From NCBI GenBank assembly GCA_905478365.1, contig CAJQIK010000091.1, forward strand, positions 1-52,979: a stretch of 52,979 nt of DNA, written 5' to 3'. The notes beneath the pieces are model-generated. The model had not been told where the DNA came from, did no database searches, and was given only the letters and a program-made list of their open reading frames with translations. Both the position numbers and the translations under genes were made by a program. This stretch comes from an uncultured Burkholderiales Genera incertae sedis bacterium. GTDB taxonomy: Bacteria > Pseudomonadota > Gammaproteobacteria > Burkholderiales > Eutrophovitaceae. Shown in pieces: positions 40,195-50,886 of this stretch; position 1 is the stretch's first letter, and each line of letters begins with the position of its first letter.

Positions 40195-42362
40195 AGCTGA
40201 ATCTAAATCAGAACATTAAAAAAACCATTCTTACCGCTATTGTTACGGTGTCGTTGAGTTTTGGTATTTACCTACTTTATTTATTGTCGACGCAGATTAC
40301 AACAACTAGCGACGTGTTTAATGAGCTTCCGGTATTGTTGGGCGTCGGCGTTGCGTTAATTGTTGTGCTTATGATTTTGGTGGGCGCACAACTTTTGGTG
40401 ACGGTCAGGCGCTATAGGGCTGGGGTTTTCGGTTCTAAACTGACCGTCCGTTTAATACTTGTTTTTGTCCTGGTTTCGCTCGTGCCTGGTGTTGTCATGT
40501 ACGGAATATCAGTCCAGTTTTTGGCTGGGTCCATTGAGTCTTGGTTTGACATTCGTGTCGATAGCGCACTTGAAGGGGGATTAAATCTGGGTCGCGCAAA
40601 CCTTGAAAACGGTTTAGGAGAACTTCAGAGTAAAGCGGACTCTATGGCGGTGAGTCTTTCTTACCAAAGTACGGCCACTCAAGTTGCCTCAATCGATAGT
40701 CTAAGAGATCAGGCTGCAATAAGCGAAGCCACTTTATTTACGACAAAAGGGGAGGTTGTGGCATCTTCCAATTCAGGGACTGATTCTTTTATACCGCTTG
40801 CCCCAACTCAAAGCATGTTACGTCAGGCGCAACTTCAAGAAAGTTACGCGGGAATAGAAGAGGATGAGGATTTTGGACTACTTTTGAGGGTAATTGTCCC
40901 GATCAATCACCTCGAAACAGAAATGCAAATTCTGCAAGTAACACAGTTAGTACCGCAAAGGTTGGCGCGTGACGCAGCGATGGTTCAGGAGGCATATCGA
41001 GATTATCAAGAGCTTTCACTTTCGAGATATGGGCTTCAACGACTCTACACATTAGCGCTCACCTTATCTTTGGGGTTGGCTTTGTTTTCGGTGGTGCTCT
41101 TGGCAGTTATGTTCAGTAATCGACTTTCTGCGCCTTTGGGGTTTTTGGCTGCTGGTACTCGAGCGGTGGCAAAAGGAGATTTTAGTCAGAGAGCTCCGAT
41201 TAACAGGGGTGATGAGCTGGGCTTTTTAACCGAGTCTTTCAGCGTAATGACTGGTCAGCTTTCGGAGGCAAAAGATGCCGCTGAGAAGCACGAAAAAGCA
41301 CTCACGCAGGCGAATGCGTATTTGTCGAGTATCCTTGAAACGCTATCCGCGGGCGTATTAACGTTCGATGAGCGGCTCAATTTGCGAGCTTATAATCCAA
41401 GTGCAGAGGAAATACTCGGTCAAACATTAGAGAACGCATTGCCTTCAGGCGACTCCAGTACTACGGGGTTAGATTCAATGAGACGTCTTATTAAGGATGG
41501 ATTATCGGAATCACAGGAAATACAATCGGAGCGTCAGGTAGAAATAGTTGTAAACGACTCTAAAAAGGTACTTTTGGTTCGTATATCGACTCTTGGTGGT
41601 GGTGAGCTGCCTGGGTTTATCGTGGTCTTTGATGACGTTACCAATTTGCTTCAAGCTCAAAGATCTGCCCTTTGGGGGGAGGTTGCTCAGCGTCTCGCCC
41701 ACGAAATAAAAAATCCATTAACGCCGATACAGTTGTCGGCCGAGCGATTAACGCATCGATTAGGGCCTAAATTGGATCATGATGATGCCGCGATGTTGAG
41801 CCGCTCTATAAAAACAATAGTCGACCAGGTCGCTGCCCTGAAAGGGATGGTTAATGCTTTCAATGAATATTCTAGGAATCCAGACCGTAAATCTGAATTG
41901 GTCGATGTTAACGAATTAGTCTTGGACGTGATCGAGTTATATAGAGCAACCTCTGTAGCAATTGAAACAAAACTGGAGAATAAAAATATTTTTCTTTGGG
42001 GCGATACAGGCAAGCTTCGTCAGGTACTGCACAATTTGATTCAGAATTCTGAGCAAGCATTGATGGGACATACTAATCCGGAAATTTTGATTGAAACCGT
42101 CGCGACACCAGATGCCACGCAGATTAGGATCCAGGACAATGGCCCAGGACTTTCCGATGAGGTAATGAGTCGAGCTTTTGACCCTTATTACACGACAAAA
42201 GCTAAAGGAACAGGTCTGGGTTTGGCGATAGTCAGAAAAATTGTTGAAGAGCATGATGGAGCCGTTTCGATACGGAATGGCGAAGTTGGGGCTGTTATTG
42301 AAATTACCTTGCCTTTGTCGCATACAATTGACAACGCTAAAATTTTGAACGAAACGGTTTAA
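40191..42362 (+). CDS. ntrY: NtrY-type membrane sensor histidine kinase
   Basis: About 723 residues. Four hydrophobic segments (three near the N-terminus, one near residue 280) frame a periplasmic sensor region. A HAMP domain (about 310-360, with KGDFSQRAP), a PAS-like region around 385-480, the phosphoacceptor box LAHEIKNPLTPIQ, and an ATPase domain with N box, DNGPGL and GTGLGLAIV follow. All kinase motifs look intact. The ATG at 40191 overlaps the DUF4390 stop as ATGA and has GGAG upstream; a GTG at 40149 would add residues inside the previous gene. In the family NtrYX responds to nitrogen or redox status or to envelope conditions. Confidence 0.93.
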   Translation: MKLNLNQNIKKTILTAIVTVSLSFGIYLLYLLSTQITTTSDVFNELPVLLGVGVALIVVLMILVGAQLLVTVRRYRAGVFGSKLTVRLILVFVLVSLVPGVVMYGISVQFLAGSIESWFDIRVDSALEGGLNLGRANLENGLGELQSKADSMAVSLSYQSTATQVASIDSLRDQAAISEATLFTTKGEVVASSNSGTDSFIPLAPTQSMLRQAQLQESYAGIEEDEDFGLLLRVIVPINHLETEMQILQVTQLVPQRLARDAAMVQEAYRDYQELSLSRYGLQRLYTLALTLSLGLALFSVVLLAVMFSNRLSAPLGFLAAGTRAVAKGDFSQRAPINRGDELGFLTESFSVMTGQLSEAKDAAEKHEKALTQANAYLSSILETLSAGVLTFDERLNLRAYNPSAEEILGQTLENALPSGDSSTTGLDSMRRLIKDGLSESQEIQSERQVEIVVNDSKKVLLVRISTLGGGELPGFIVVFDDVTNLLQAQRSALWGEVAQRLAHEIKNPLTPIQLSAERLTHRLGPKLDHDDAAMLSRSIKTIVDQVAALKGMVNAFNEYSRNPDRKSELVDVNELVLDVIELYRATSVAIETKLENKNIFLWGDTGKLRQVLHNLIQNSEQALMGHTNPEILIETVATPDATQIRIQDNGPGLSDEVMSRAFDPYYTTKAKGTGLGLAIVRKIVEEHDGAVSIRNGEVGAVIEITLPLSHTIDNAKILNETV

Positions 42363-43609
42363 TGATGAGCAAAATTCTGGTAGTAGATGATGAAATAGGT
42401 ATACGTGAATTACTTTCTGAGATTCTTAGAGAAGAGGGTCACCAGGTGGCTGTTTCGGAAGACGCAGCACAGGCTAGAGAGATGTTCATGAAAGACAGAC
42501 CAGAGCTTGTCTTATTAGATATTTGGATGCCTGACATTGACGGCGTTAGTTTATTGAAAGAGTGGGCATCTTCTGGTCTCATGACAATGCCGGTGGTTAT
42601 GATGTCGGGACACGGAACAATTGATACAGCCGTGGAAGCGACACGCATAGGGGCCTATTCATTCTTAGAAAAGCCAGTTGCGCTGCAGAAGCTTCTATCG
42701 ACAGTATCTGCAGCTCTTAGGGACCAATCGAGAGATAGCACTCGTGAGCCTGTTTACGTTACTTTGGGAAAAACTGAAGCAGCTCTTAATTTGAAACGAA
42801 AATGTGAGGCTCTTACAAAAACCTCCGCACCAGTGCTTTTTTTGGAGGCACCTGGTTCTGGGGCAGATCAGTGCGCCAGTTTACTCAAAAAAGTAAATAA
42901 GCCGTGGGTTGTCATTTCCGGACCGCAGGAGTACGAAACCAAGGGCGAACAGTTGGTTGAGATGAGCAGAGACGGCGTAATATTTTTTCGCGACATCGGG
43001 ACCCTCGAAAAACCGCAGCAATTAAATCTACTTGCAAGATGGGAAAATCTTAAAGAGGCCGGTGTCCGCGTAGTAGCGTCTTCAACGACTCGTCTAGGCG
43101 GATTAGTTTCGAAGGATCAATTCGAGATTAGGCTTTATGAATTAATGTCTGAAACAATCGTAAATGTACCACCATTGAAGGACAGGATAGATGATGTTAT
43201 CGAAATTTCTAAATCCGTTCTTTTTGAAAAATATCCAGCGAAATCTTTTTCCGTGGCGGCGCTCAATACGCTGCGATCCTACGATTGGCCGGCCAACTTA
43301 AGCCAACTGAGCGCCGCCGTTCTATCAAGCGCCCAGTTTTCGGTGGGGGAGGAGATAGGCGTTAGTGATTTAACGCCAGTCCTAGAAAACGCTGCTCGGG
43401 AGATAAATCTTGAGGCTTCGTCTTGGGATTTCGATAAAGATTATCGGTCTGCTCGCGAAATGTTTGATAAACAATATTTGGAATACCACCTAGCCAAAGA
43501 GGGGGGGAATATGTCTCGGGTTGCCAACCAGGCTGGCATAGAACGAACTCATCTTTACCGAAAGCTGAAGCAGTTAGGCATTAAAACTTCTCGCAAAAAT
43601 GAAGATTAA
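42362..43609 (+). CDS. ntrX: NtrX-like response regulator with degenerate AAA+ domain
   Basis: A 415-residue regulator. The receiver domain is intact (D9, D10, phosphoacceptor D53, K104). The central AAA+ domain is strongly degenerate: the Walker A place reads EAPGSGADQ (162-170) with no GK[ST], the GAFTGA loop that contacts sigma-54 is missing, and the Walker B place reads VIFFRDIG (206-213) in place of LFLDEIG. The interval between the two is shorter than in normal NtrX. The Fis-type helix-turn-helix at the C-terminus (RVANQAGIERTHLYRKLKQLGI) is well kept. It overlaps the ntrY stop by one base. I infer a DNA-binding regulator that no longer activates sigma-54 polymerase. Confidence 0.88.
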   Translation: MMSKILVVDDEIGIRELLSEILREEGHQVAVSEDAAQAREMFMKDRPELVLLDIWMPDIDGVSLLKEWASSGLMTMPVVMMSGHGTIDTAVEATRIGAYSFLEKPVALQKLLSTVSAALRDQSRDSTREPVYVTLGKTEAALNLKRKCEALTKTSAPVLFLEAPGSGADQCASLLKKVNKPWVVISGPQEYETKGEQLVEMSRDGVIFFRDIGTLEKPQQLNLLARWENLKEAGVRVVASSTTRLGGLVSKDQFEIRLYELMSETIVNVPPLKDRIDDVIEISKSVLFEKYPAKSFSVAALNTLRSYDWPANLSQLSAAVLSSAQFSVGEEIGVSDLTPVLENAAREINLEASSWDFDKDYRSAREMFDKQYLEYHLAKEGGNMSRVANQAGIERTHLYRKLKQLGIKTSRKNED

Positions 43610-43629
43610 AATTAAGCCTGATTTTAATC
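43604..43629 (+). terminator. AT-only inverted repeat after ntrX
   Basis: GATTAAAAT (43604-43612) and ATTTTAATC (43621-43629) form a perfect 9-bp, AT-rich stem over an 8-base loop that begins at the ntrX stop codon. There is no clean T-tract after it, so it is a weak terminator candidate. The rest of the 151-base spacer to tkt shows no convincing -35/-10 pair. Confidence 0.3.
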
Positions 43630-43760
43630 GTATTTGCTATTCCACAAGACGCTATGCGGCCGTTACGATAAAATAACGCCCTCGTTAGATAGCAACCAAG
43701 AACCGCGGCTAAGTGCTGGTCGGATCTCCTTTAATCGATGCTCATAAAGTAATTAAAACG

Positions 43761-45758
43761 ATGTCAAAAAATATAAAGTATGCAGATGCCATTCGCGCGC
43801 TGGCAATGGATGCAGTACAAAAAGCAAACTCAGGTCACCCTGGAATGCCTATGGGCATGGCAGACATTGCCACGGTTCTGTGGCAAAAACATTTAAGACA
43901 TAACCCCGCCAATCCGAATTGGGTGAATCGCGATCGATTTGTGATATCTAATGGCCATGGTTCAATGCTTTTGTATTCCCTGCTGCACTTGTCGGGATAC
44001 GACCTGAGTATCGAGGAACTTAAAAACTTCAGACAGCTACATTCAAAAACTCCTGGTCATCCTGAGTATGGTGTTACACCAGGAGTAGAGACTACGACGG
44101 GCCCGCTTGGCCAAGGGGTAGCTAATGCGGTGGGTATGGCGATCGCGGAAAAAGTTTTAGCTAGCGATTTTAACCGCCCTAATCATGAGGTTATTAATCA
44201 TTTCACCTACGTTTTCCTTGGGGATGGTTGCCTGATGGAAGGAGTATCTCATGAGGTATGTTCCTTAGCGGGGACTCTGGGTTTGAATAAACTCGTACTT
44301 TTTTATGATGATAATGGCATTTCAATTGACTCAGAAAAAGGTGAAATGAGCAGCTGGTTCTCTGACGACACGCCAAAGAGGTTTGAGGCTTACGGATGGA
44401 ACGTAATACGAGATATCGACGGTCATGACCCAGAACAAATAGATACCGCGATTATTCAGGCCAAGGCTAGCAGTAATAAGCCCACGATCATTTGTTGCAA
44501 GACGATCATCGGAAAGGGGTCACCAAAAAAACAAAACACCGGTTCTTCTCATGGAGCTCCGTTAGGGGAAGACGAAGTGATTGCTACTAGGGAGGCGTTG
44601 GGTTGGCCTCATGCACCTTTTGAAATTCCGGATGAGGTCTATTCTGTTTGGAATGCTCAAGCCAAAGGGCAAGCTCTGGAGAATGAGTGGGCGGAGCTTC
44701 AGAACAGCTATCAGAATAAATACCCAGGCTTGAATAAAGAGCTGCACAGACGCTTATCTGGAAAGTTACCCAGTGATTGGATAGAAAAACTCGATAGCGA
44801 GATTCAAATTTGGGACGCCAAGTCCGAGAAGTTGGCGACCCGAAAAGCATCACAAAATGCATTGGAGTTCATGGGACCAAATTTACCAGAATTGATCGGC
44901 GGGTCTGCGGATCTTGCGGCCTCTAATTTGACGATGTGGTCAGGATCAAATCCTATCGGTGCGGCACGTACTGGTAATTACTTGTTTTATGGTGTGCGAG
45001 AGTTTGGCATGGCTGCAATTATGAATGGACTTGCGTTGCATGGAGGGTTTATTCCCTATGGCGCGACATTCTTAGTTTTTTCAGATTATTGTCGAAATGC
45101 GTTACGAGTGGCTGCACTAATGAATTTGAGGTCGATTTTTGTGTTTACGCATGATTCAATCGGTTTAGGCGAGGACGGTCCCACGCACCAGCCGGTTGAG
45201 CATGCGGCGAGCTTACGGTTGATACCTAATTTAGACGTGTGGAGGCCTTGCGATGCGGTCGAGACTATGGTTGCTTGGGGCGCAATGATTAATCGGGTTG
45301 ATGGCCCAAGCTGTTTGCTTGCAACTCGCCAGGGAGTGCCTCACCAAGAGAAAACAAGTGGTCAAATTAAAGATATCTCCAAAGGAGCCTATGTCTTGAG
45401 TGATGCGGATGACCCGCAAGCGATAATTGTGGCAACAGGGTCTGAGGTATCGCTAGCAATCGATGCTCAGAGGGTACTGGAGGCCGAAGGGGTTTTGACT
45501 CGGGTTGTGTCCATGCCATCAACAGATGTATTCGATCGCCAGGATTCTGATTATCGTGAGGCCGTTTTACCCAATGGACTTCCTAAAGTTGCGGTAGAAG
45601 CTGGAGTTACAGATTTTTGGCGTAAGTATGTTGGAATTGAAGGAGCAGTGGTAGGTGTGGATACGTTTGGTGAGTCTGCTCCAGCGGCAGCTTTATATGA
45701 ACATTTTGGGGTTACCGTTCAGGCAGTTGTTAACGCCGTTCGGGCAATTAAAAATTAG
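43761..45758 (+). CDS. tkt: Transketolase
   Basis: A 665-residue thiamine-diphosphate enzyme of the pentose phosphate pathway, transferring two-carbon ketol units. The N-terminal [15 protein letters not shown] and the cofactor motif GDGCLMEG are present, as are [19 protein letters not shown] (positions near 470-490) and the C-terminal domain. I choose ATG 43761 because it gives the family N-terminus [19 protein letters not shown]; a GTG 48 bases upstream would add an unrelated extension. It heads a carbon-metabolism cluster with gap, pgk and fba. Confidence 0.97.
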   Translation: MSKNIKYADAIRALAMDAVQKANSGHPGMPMGMADIATVLWQKHLRHNPANPNWVNRDRFVISNGHGSMLLYSLLHLSGYDLSIEELKNFRQLHSKTPGHPEYGVTPGVETTTGPLGQGVANAVGMAIAEKVLASDFNRPNHEVINHFTYVFLGDGCLMEGVSHEVCSLAGTLGLNKLVLFYDDNGISIDSEKGEMSSWFSDDTPKRFEAYGWNVIRDIDGHDPEQIDTAIIQAKASSNKPTIICCKTIIGKGSPKKQNTGSSHGAPLGEDEVIATREALGWPHAPFEIPDEVYSVWNAQAKGQALENEWAELQNSYQNKYPGLNKELHRRLSGKLPSDWIEKLDSEIQIWDAKSEKLATRKASQNALEFMGPNLPELIGGSADLAASNLTMWSGSNPIGAARTGNYLFYGVREFGMAAIMNGLALHGGFIPYGATFLVFSDYCRNALRVAALMNLRSIFVFTHDSIGLGEDGPTHQPVEHAASLRLIPNLDVWRPCDAVETMVAWGAMINRVDGPSCLLATRQGVPHQEKTSGQIKDISKGAYVLSDADDPQAIIVATGSEVSLAIDAQRVLEAEGVLTRVVSMPSTDVFDRQDSDYREAVLPNGLPKVAVEAGVTDFWRKYVGIEGAVVGVDTFGESAPAAALYEHFGVTVQAVVNAVRAIKN

Positions 45759-45818
45759 TCGCTAACTTGAGGTTCGCGCTTTAAATTTACATATGATTAT
45801 TGATAGAAGGAGCTACGT

Positions 45819-46832
45819 ATGACGATTCGTGTCGCGATTAATGGTTATGGCCGCATTGGAAGAAATATTCTTAGAGCTCACTATGAGGAAGGGAAAAATC
45901 ACGATATCGAGATCGTTGCTATCAATGATCTTGGGGATGCGGCGACTAATGCTCACTTAACCCAATATGATACTGCTCATGGCCGATTTCCTGGTGATGT
46001 TTCTATTGAGGGCGAAAATCTTGTTGTGAATGGAGATAAAATTAAGGTTATTGCTGAGCGAAATCCTAGTGAATTACCCTGGTCCCAATTAAAAGTGGAC
46101 GTGGTTCTTGAGTGCACTGGATTTTTTGCATCGAAAGAAAAGGCTAGCGCTCATATTCAAGCTGGAGCAAAAAAAGTCGTTATATCTGCTCCCGGTGGTA
46201 AAGATGTTGATGCAACTATTGTTTATGGTGTTAATCATGAGTCGCTCACTGCAGAAGCTGAGGTGATATCGAATGCTTCATGCACTACTAATTGTTTGGC
46301 TCCGGTTGTGAAGGCGCTGAACGATTCTGTAGGGGTCGTTAATGGGTTAATGACTACGATACATGCATATACCAACGACCAGGTTTTAACGGACGTATAT
46401 CACGAAGATTTGCGACGGGCACGATCCGCAACAATGTCGATGATTCCGACAAAAACGGGAGCTGCAGCGGCCGTTGGTTTAGTGCTTCCGGAGCTAAACG
46501 GAAAGCTAGATGGTTTTGCAATGCGCGTTCCAACTATTAATGTATCGGTTGTTGACTTATCGTTTGTATCAAAACGAGCCACCTCGGTAGAAGAGATCAA
46601 TCAGACGATAAAAACCGCATCGCTAGGAAAGCTGAAGGGAATACTTGAGTACAGTGACGGTCCTCTAGTATCCGTAGATTTTAACCATAACCCAGCATCA
46701 TCAATTTTTGATGCCACTCTAACAAAGGTTTCAGAGGGCACATTGGTCAAGGTGTGCTCCTGGTACGATAATGAGTGGGGTTTCTCTAATCGCATGTTGG
46801 ATACAACTGTCGCCCTGATGACTGCGGCTTAG
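45819..46832 (+). CDS. gap: Glyceraldehyde-3-phosphate dehydrogenase
   Basis: A 337-residue dehydrogenase of glycolysis and gluconeogenesis. The NAD-binding motif [10 protein letters not shown] is at the N-terminus and the active-site cysteine is C155 in [12 protein letters not shown]. The C-terminus has [13 protein letters not shown] strong GAAGGAG lies before the ATG. Tkt-gap-pgk order is common in Gammaproteobacteria. Cofactor choice (NAD or NADP) is not decided from sequence here. Confidence 0.97.
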   Translation: MTIRVAINGYGRIGRNILRAHYEEGKNHDIEIVAINDLGDAATNAHLTQYDTAHGRFPGDVSIEGENLVVNGDKIKVIAERNPSELPWSQLKVDVVLECTGFFASKEKASAHIQAGAKKVVISAPGGKDVDATIVYGVNHESLTAEAEVISNASCTTNCLAPVVKALNDSVGVVNGLMTTIHAYTNDQVLTDVYHEDLRRARSATMSMIPTKTGAAAAVGLVLPELNGKLDGFAMRVPTINVSVVDLSFVSKRATSVEEINQTIKTASLGKLKGILEYSDGPLVSVDFNHNPASSIFDATLTKVSEGTLVKVCSWYDNEWGFSNRMLDTTVALMTAA

Positions 46833-46907
46833 GCCTAGTATGGCTGCCAGAAAAGGGCTCGGAAAGAAACGTGCCGCGGCGCTTGCTTGATAGTCGAGAA
46901 TAAAGAT

Positions 46908-48095
46908 ATGACGTTTAAAACATTGGATGACTTAACCCTTACCGGTAAGCGTGTTCTTATCCGCTCTGACCTAAATGTACCATTTAGCGATAATCATGAG
47001 ATATCAGATGACACGCGAATAGCGGCCTCCTTACCTGCTATTCGGCGAGCCATGGCTTCTGGCGCAGCTGTAATGATTATGTCGCACTTAGGGCGGCCTA
47101 AGGCGGGTATATTTCAAGAAGAATTTTCCTTAGCGCCTATCGCGAAACGTTTGTCGAAGCTGTTGGATACCGCTGTGCCACTCATAAAGGATTGGGTATC
47201 GGGCGTTGATGTTGCTCCAGGTCAGGTAGTGCTACTTGAAAATTGTCGAATGAATCTAGGTGAGACGGAGAACGATGACGCACTTTCAAAAAAAATGGCC
47301 CTATTGTGTGATGTTTTTGTCAACGATGCGTTTGGCGCGGCCCATAGAGCCCATGCATCAACGCATGGCGTCGCACAATACGCCAGCGAGTGCTGTGCGG
47401 GACCTTTGGTGGTCGAAGAGGTAAGGGCGCTAACTCAAGCATTGGCATCGCCTAAAAAACCTTTAGTGGCAGTAGTGGGCGGCGCGAAGGTGTCAACAAA
47501 GCTTACAATACTGTTGGAATTAGCAAAAAAAGTGGATCATTTAGTAGTCGGTGGTGGCATTGCAAATACTTTTTTGCTAGCAAAAGGTAAAAATATAGGC
47601 GGGTCTTTAGCTGAGAAGGATTTGATTCATGAGGCGAGTGCTGTTATTGATCGCATTGAGTCACGAGGGGGCAAAATCCCGTTGCCACATGATGTCGTTT
47701 GTGCCAAGGTCTTTGGCCCAGACGCTGAACCAACAAAAAAGCATATAGATGAACTTAATGATGACGATTTGATCCTTGATTTTGGGTCTGAGACTATGGG
47801 TCAGATAGCTCACATACTTGAGCATGCTGGGACAATAGTGTGGAACGGTCCTGTAGGTGTGTTCGAGTTTGATCAGTTCTCCAATGGAACTCGTACATTG
47901 TCAAATTCGATTGCTCAATCGGCAGGGTTTTCTATTGCGGGCGGAGGGGATACGATCGCTGCGGTTACTAAATTTGGGGTGACTGATAAAATTAACTATA
48001 TCTCTACTGCCGGTGGGGCTTTTTTGGAATTTTTAGAAGGAAAAGTATTGCCCGCTTTGGATATACTCGAAAAGCGAGCGATTAAGACTAAATAA
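46908..48095 (+). CDS. pgk: Phosphoglycerate kinase
   Basis: A 395-residue kinase interconverting 1,3-bisphosphoglycerate and 3-phosphoglycerate with ATP formation. It contains [42 protein letters not shown] and the C-terminal [10 protein letters not shown] choose ATG 46908 since the family starts here (TLDDL...GKRVLIRSD); a TTG at 46887 is unlikely. It follows gap after 75 bases. Pyruvate kinase, often next, is absent and fba follows directly. Confidence 0.96.
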   Translation: MTFKTLDDLTLTGKRVLIRSDLNVPFSDNHEISDDTRIAASLPAIRRAMASGAAVMIMSHLGRPKAGIFQEEFSLAPIAKRLSKLLDTAVPLIKDWVSGVDVAPGQVVLLENCRMNLGETENDDALSKKMALLCDVFVNDAFGAAHRAHASTHGVAQYASECCAGPLVVEEVRALTQALASPKKPLVAVVGGAKVSTKLTILLELAKKVDHLVVGGGIANTFLLAKGKNIGGSLAEKDLIHEASAVIDRIESRGGKIPLPHDVVCAKVFGPDAEPTKKHIDELNDDDLILDFGSETMGQIAHILEHAGTIVWNGPVGVFEFDQFSNGTRTLSNSIAQSAGFSIAGGGDTIAAVTKFGVTDKINYISTAGGAFLEFLEGKVLPALDILEKRAIKTK

Positions 48096-48152
48096 AGTTT
48101 AGCGGCCTTAAAGGCTGATTGATTCTAATTTTGACACAGAGGATTTTAATAT

Positions 48153-49196
48153 ATGGCTTTAGTTTCCATGAGACAGTTGCTTGATCATGCGGCCGAGAAT
48201 AATTATGGAGTGCCGGCTTTTAACGTAAATAATCTTGAACAGGTGCAAGCAATTATGGAGGCTGCCTCCGAGACAGCGAGCCCAGTTATTATGCAAGCAT
48301 CTGCTGGCGCGCGAAAATATGCTGGCGAACCATTTCTTAGACATCTTATCTTGGCTGCCATCGAACAATACCCTGATATTCCTATCGTAATGCATCAAGA
48401 CCATGGCGCATCGCCAGCTGTTTGTCAGCGTTCTATACGATCAGGTTTTTCAAGCGTAATGATGGATGGCTCACTAGAAGAGGACGCAAAAACGCCAGCT
48501 TCATACGAATACAATGTAAACGTTACGAAACACGTAGTAGACATGGCCCATTCTGTCGGCGTTTCTGTGGAAGGTGAGCTTGGATGCTTAGGGTCCTTGG
48601 AGACCATGGAGGCGGGTAAAGAAGATGGATCTGGTGCAGAGGGAACATTGACGATGGATATGTTGTTAACAGACCCAGAACAAGCTGCTGACTTTGTGGC
48701 AAAGACGGGTGTTGACGCTTTAGCTATTGCTATCGGGACGTCCCATGGCGCATATAAATTCACACGAAAACCGACTGGAGATATTTTAGCGATCGACCGT
48801 ATTCGGGACATTCATAATAAAATTCCTAATACGCATCTCGTGATGCACGGTTCCTCAAGCGTCCCTCAAGAGTGGTTAAAAATAATCCGTGATCATGGCG
48901 GGGATATGAAGGAGACTTATGGGGTGCCTGTCGAGGAGATTCAGGAGGGAATTAAGCACGGTGTTCGAAAAATCAATATCGACACCGATATTCGTCTAGC
49001 TATGACTGGCGCTATCCGAAGAGCGTTTAATGCTGATAAGGGTGAGTTTGATCCAAGAAAGTACCTCAAGCCTGCCAAAGAGGCGGCGAAGTCGATTTGT
49101 AAAGATCGATTCGAGGCTTTTGGTACGGCAGGAAATGCTGGGAAAATAAAACCCATAGCCCTTGACGATATAGCAACTATTTATGAAAAGGCGTGA
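48153..49196 (+). CDS. fba: Class II fructose-bisphosphate aldolase
   Basis: A 347-residue zinc aldolase that interconverts fructose 1,6-bisphosphate with dihydroxyacetone phosphate and glyceraldehyde 3-phosphate. Metal and substrate motifs are [44 protein letters not shown] and [10 protein letters not shown]. It belongs to the type shared with Calvin-cycle clusters (CbbA-like), but no RuBisCO or phosphoribulokinase is present here. GAGGA lies before the ATG. Confidence 0.96.
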   Translation: MALVSMRQLLDHAAENNYGVPAFNVNNLEQVQAIMEAASETASPVIMQASAGARKYAGEPFLRHLILAAIEQYPDIPIVMHQDHGASPAVCQRSIRSGFSSVMMDGSLEEDAKTPASYEYNVNVTKHVVDMAHSVGVSVEGELGCLGSLETMEAGKEDGSGAEGTLTMDMLLTDPEQAADFVAKTGVDALAIAIGTSHGAYKFTRKPTGDILAIDRIRDIHNKIPNTHLVMHGSSSVPQEWLKIIRDHGGDMKETYGVPVEEIQEGIKHGVRKINIDTDIRLAMTGAIRRAFNADKGEFDPRKYLKPAKEAAKSICKDRFEAFGTAGNAGKIKPIALDDIATIYEKA

Positions 49197-49237
49197 CGTC
49201 AAAGATTTTTTAATAAGAAAAGATACATAGTGAATTG

Positions 49238-49756
49238 ATGAGCAAAACCCGTAAAAATAGCAAGCCGATTGTTGGAATCATTATGGGTAGTGAGAGCGAT
49301 TGGAATGTTATGAAACATTCATCCGATTGTTTAAATTCTTTCGGTATTTCCCATGAAACGCGCGTTGTTTCCGCGCATCGGACACCAGATGAGATGTTTC
49401 AGTATGCCGAGGAGGCGGAAGGTCGAGGCATTAAGATTATTATTGCTGGCGCCGGAGGATCTGCACATCTACCAGGAATGGTTGCGTCTAAAACAATGAT
49501 TCCGGTTCTGGGGGTTCCCGTGACCACCAAATCAATGAGCGGACTTGACTCTCTTCTTTCAATAGTGCAAATGCCAAAGGGAATCCCGGTCGCAACTTTT
49601 GCGGTTGGTGAAGCTGGAGCCACTAATGCAGCGCTCTTTGCTGCGGCATCTTTGGCGTTAGGTGATGAAGGATTGAGCCGAAAGCTCAGTGCGTTTCGTA
49701 AGCGGCAGCGCGCGAAGGTCAGAGCAATGAAATTGCCAGTAAAATCTTCTAAGTAA
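49238..49756 (+). CDS. purE: 5-(carboxyamino)imidazole ribonucleotide mutase
   Basis: A 172-residue class I PurE, which converts N5-CAIR to CAIR in purine biosynthesis. Signature [13 protein letters not shown], then [24 protein letters not shown] and [16 protein letters not shown] (all intact). ATG 49238 is preferred to a TTG one codon earlier. Its stop TAA shares one base with the purK ATG, so the two subunits of the same step pair are coupled. The C-terminus has a basic extension ([13 protein letters not shown]). Confidence 0.95.
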   Translation: MSKTRKNSKPIVGIIMGSESDWNVMKHSSDCLNSFGISHETRVVSAHRTPDEMFQYAEEAEGRGIKIIIAGAGGSAHLPGMVASKTMIPVLGVPVTTKSMSGLDSLLSIVQMPKGIPVATFAVGEAGATNAALFAAASLALGDEGLSRKLSAFRKRQRAKVRAMKLPVKSSK

Positions 49757-50886
49757 TGATTCAACCAGGATCTTGGCTAGGAATTCTCGGTGGAGGACAG
49801 CTTGGGAGAATGTTTACGCAGGCGGCCCAAAGTATGGGCTATCGAGTAGCAGTGCTCGACCCTGATCCATCCAGCCCCGGTGGGCGGATTTCAGATAGAC
49901 ATTTGATAAATCAGTACGACGACGTGGCGGGGTTGGAAGAGCTGGCTAAAATCTCGTCTGCGGTGACTACTGAGTTTGAAAATGTTCCTGCGGATAGCCT
50001 TCGCTTCCTCAGTGATTTATTACCGGTCAGCCCCCAGGCTGAAGCGGTAGAAGTGGCACAGGATCGTATTCGTGAAAAAACATTTCTAAATAAGAACGAA
50101 TTTAGAGTGGCGCCTTATGCGGTTTTTAATGATGCAGATAGTATTAGTCATCCTACACAAGGCTTGGTCTTTCCGGGGCTCTTGAAAGTTAGTCGGTTCG
50201 GTTATGACGGGAAAGGTCAATTACTTGTTAATAATGTAGTTGAGCTCAAACGCGGTTTTGAGAAATTTGGCAGCGTACCTTGTGTATTCGAACAGTTTTT
50301 GCCGCTTGAGGCGGAGGTATCCGTAATCATTGCTCGAAATCAAAAGGGCGATACGGCTGTGTTCCCTGTTGCAGAGAACCAGCATCACAACGGGATACTA
50401 GACATAACGATTGCTCCAGCACGCGTTGCAAATAACATTGTTTCCGAGGCAAAACAAATGGCGCTATCACTTGCTGAGGTCCTTCAATACCAAGGCATAT
50501 TGTGTGTGGAATTTTTTGTTTTAAGTGATGGTTCACTAGTGATCAATGAAATAGCTCCCCGGCCGCACAACAGCGGACACTACACAATGGAGGCTTGCAG
50601 CGTTTCACAATTTGAGCAACAAGTTCGTGTGACTAGCGGATTACCATTGATCGAACCGAGGCAGCACCTTCCAGCCATCATGATTAATCTTCTAGGGGAC
50701 TTATGGGAAAACGGAGAGCCCGATTGGAATCGTATCTTAAAAGATGATCGCGTTCGGCTTCACCTGTATGGTAAGGATGAGGCACGCCCCGGTCGAAAAA
50801 TGGGACACTTAACTATTGTTGATTTTGATTTGGATCAAGCCATTACTTTATCTGAGGAAATCAAGACCTTATTGGAACAGAAGTGA
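49756..50886 (+). CDS. purK: 5-(carboxyamino)imidazole ribonucleotide synthase
   Basis: A 376-residue ATP-grasp enzyme that carboxylates AIR to N5-CAIR with bicarbonate, the substrate for PurE. The N-terminus reads GILGGGQLGRMFTQAA, the ATP-grasp region has VSRFGYDGKGQ and EQFLPLEAEVSVI, and the catalytic end contains EIAPRPHNSGHYTMEA. Full length. It overlaps purE by one base and purC by four. Confidence 0.96.
   Translation: MIQPGSWLGILGGGQLGRMFTQAAQSMGYRVAVLDPDPSSPGGRISDRHLINQYDDVAGLEELAKISSAVTTEFENVPADSLRFLSDLLPVSPQAEAVEVAQDRIREKTFLNKNEFRVAPYAVFNDADSISHPTQGLVFPGLLKVSRFGYDGKGQLLVNNVVELKRGFEKFGSVPCVFEQFLPLEAEVSVIIARNQKGDTAVFPVAENQHHNGILDITIAPARVANNIVSEAKQMALSLAEVLQYQGILCVEFFVLSDGSLVINEIAPRPHNSGHYTMEACSVSQFEQQVRVTSGLPLIEPRQHLPAIMINLLGDLWENGEPDWNRILKDDRVRLHLYGKDEARPGRKMGHLTIVDFDLDQAITLSEEIKTLLEQK

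Noticed and set aside
44562..44862. Antisense open frames inside tkt and many similar ones in other genes
   Set aside because: They mirror well-supported genes and show no family features of their own.
45760..45818. Possible promoter before gap (TTGAGG and TATGAT)
   Set aside because: The spacer is 19 bases and the match is mediocre; read-through from tkt is equally likely.
46840..46890. A 16-codon basic mini-frame ([16 protein letters not shown]) between gap and pgk, faintly like the ParB N-terminus
   Set aside because: Too short to judge, with only a weak AGG before it; the likeness to ParB is probably chance.
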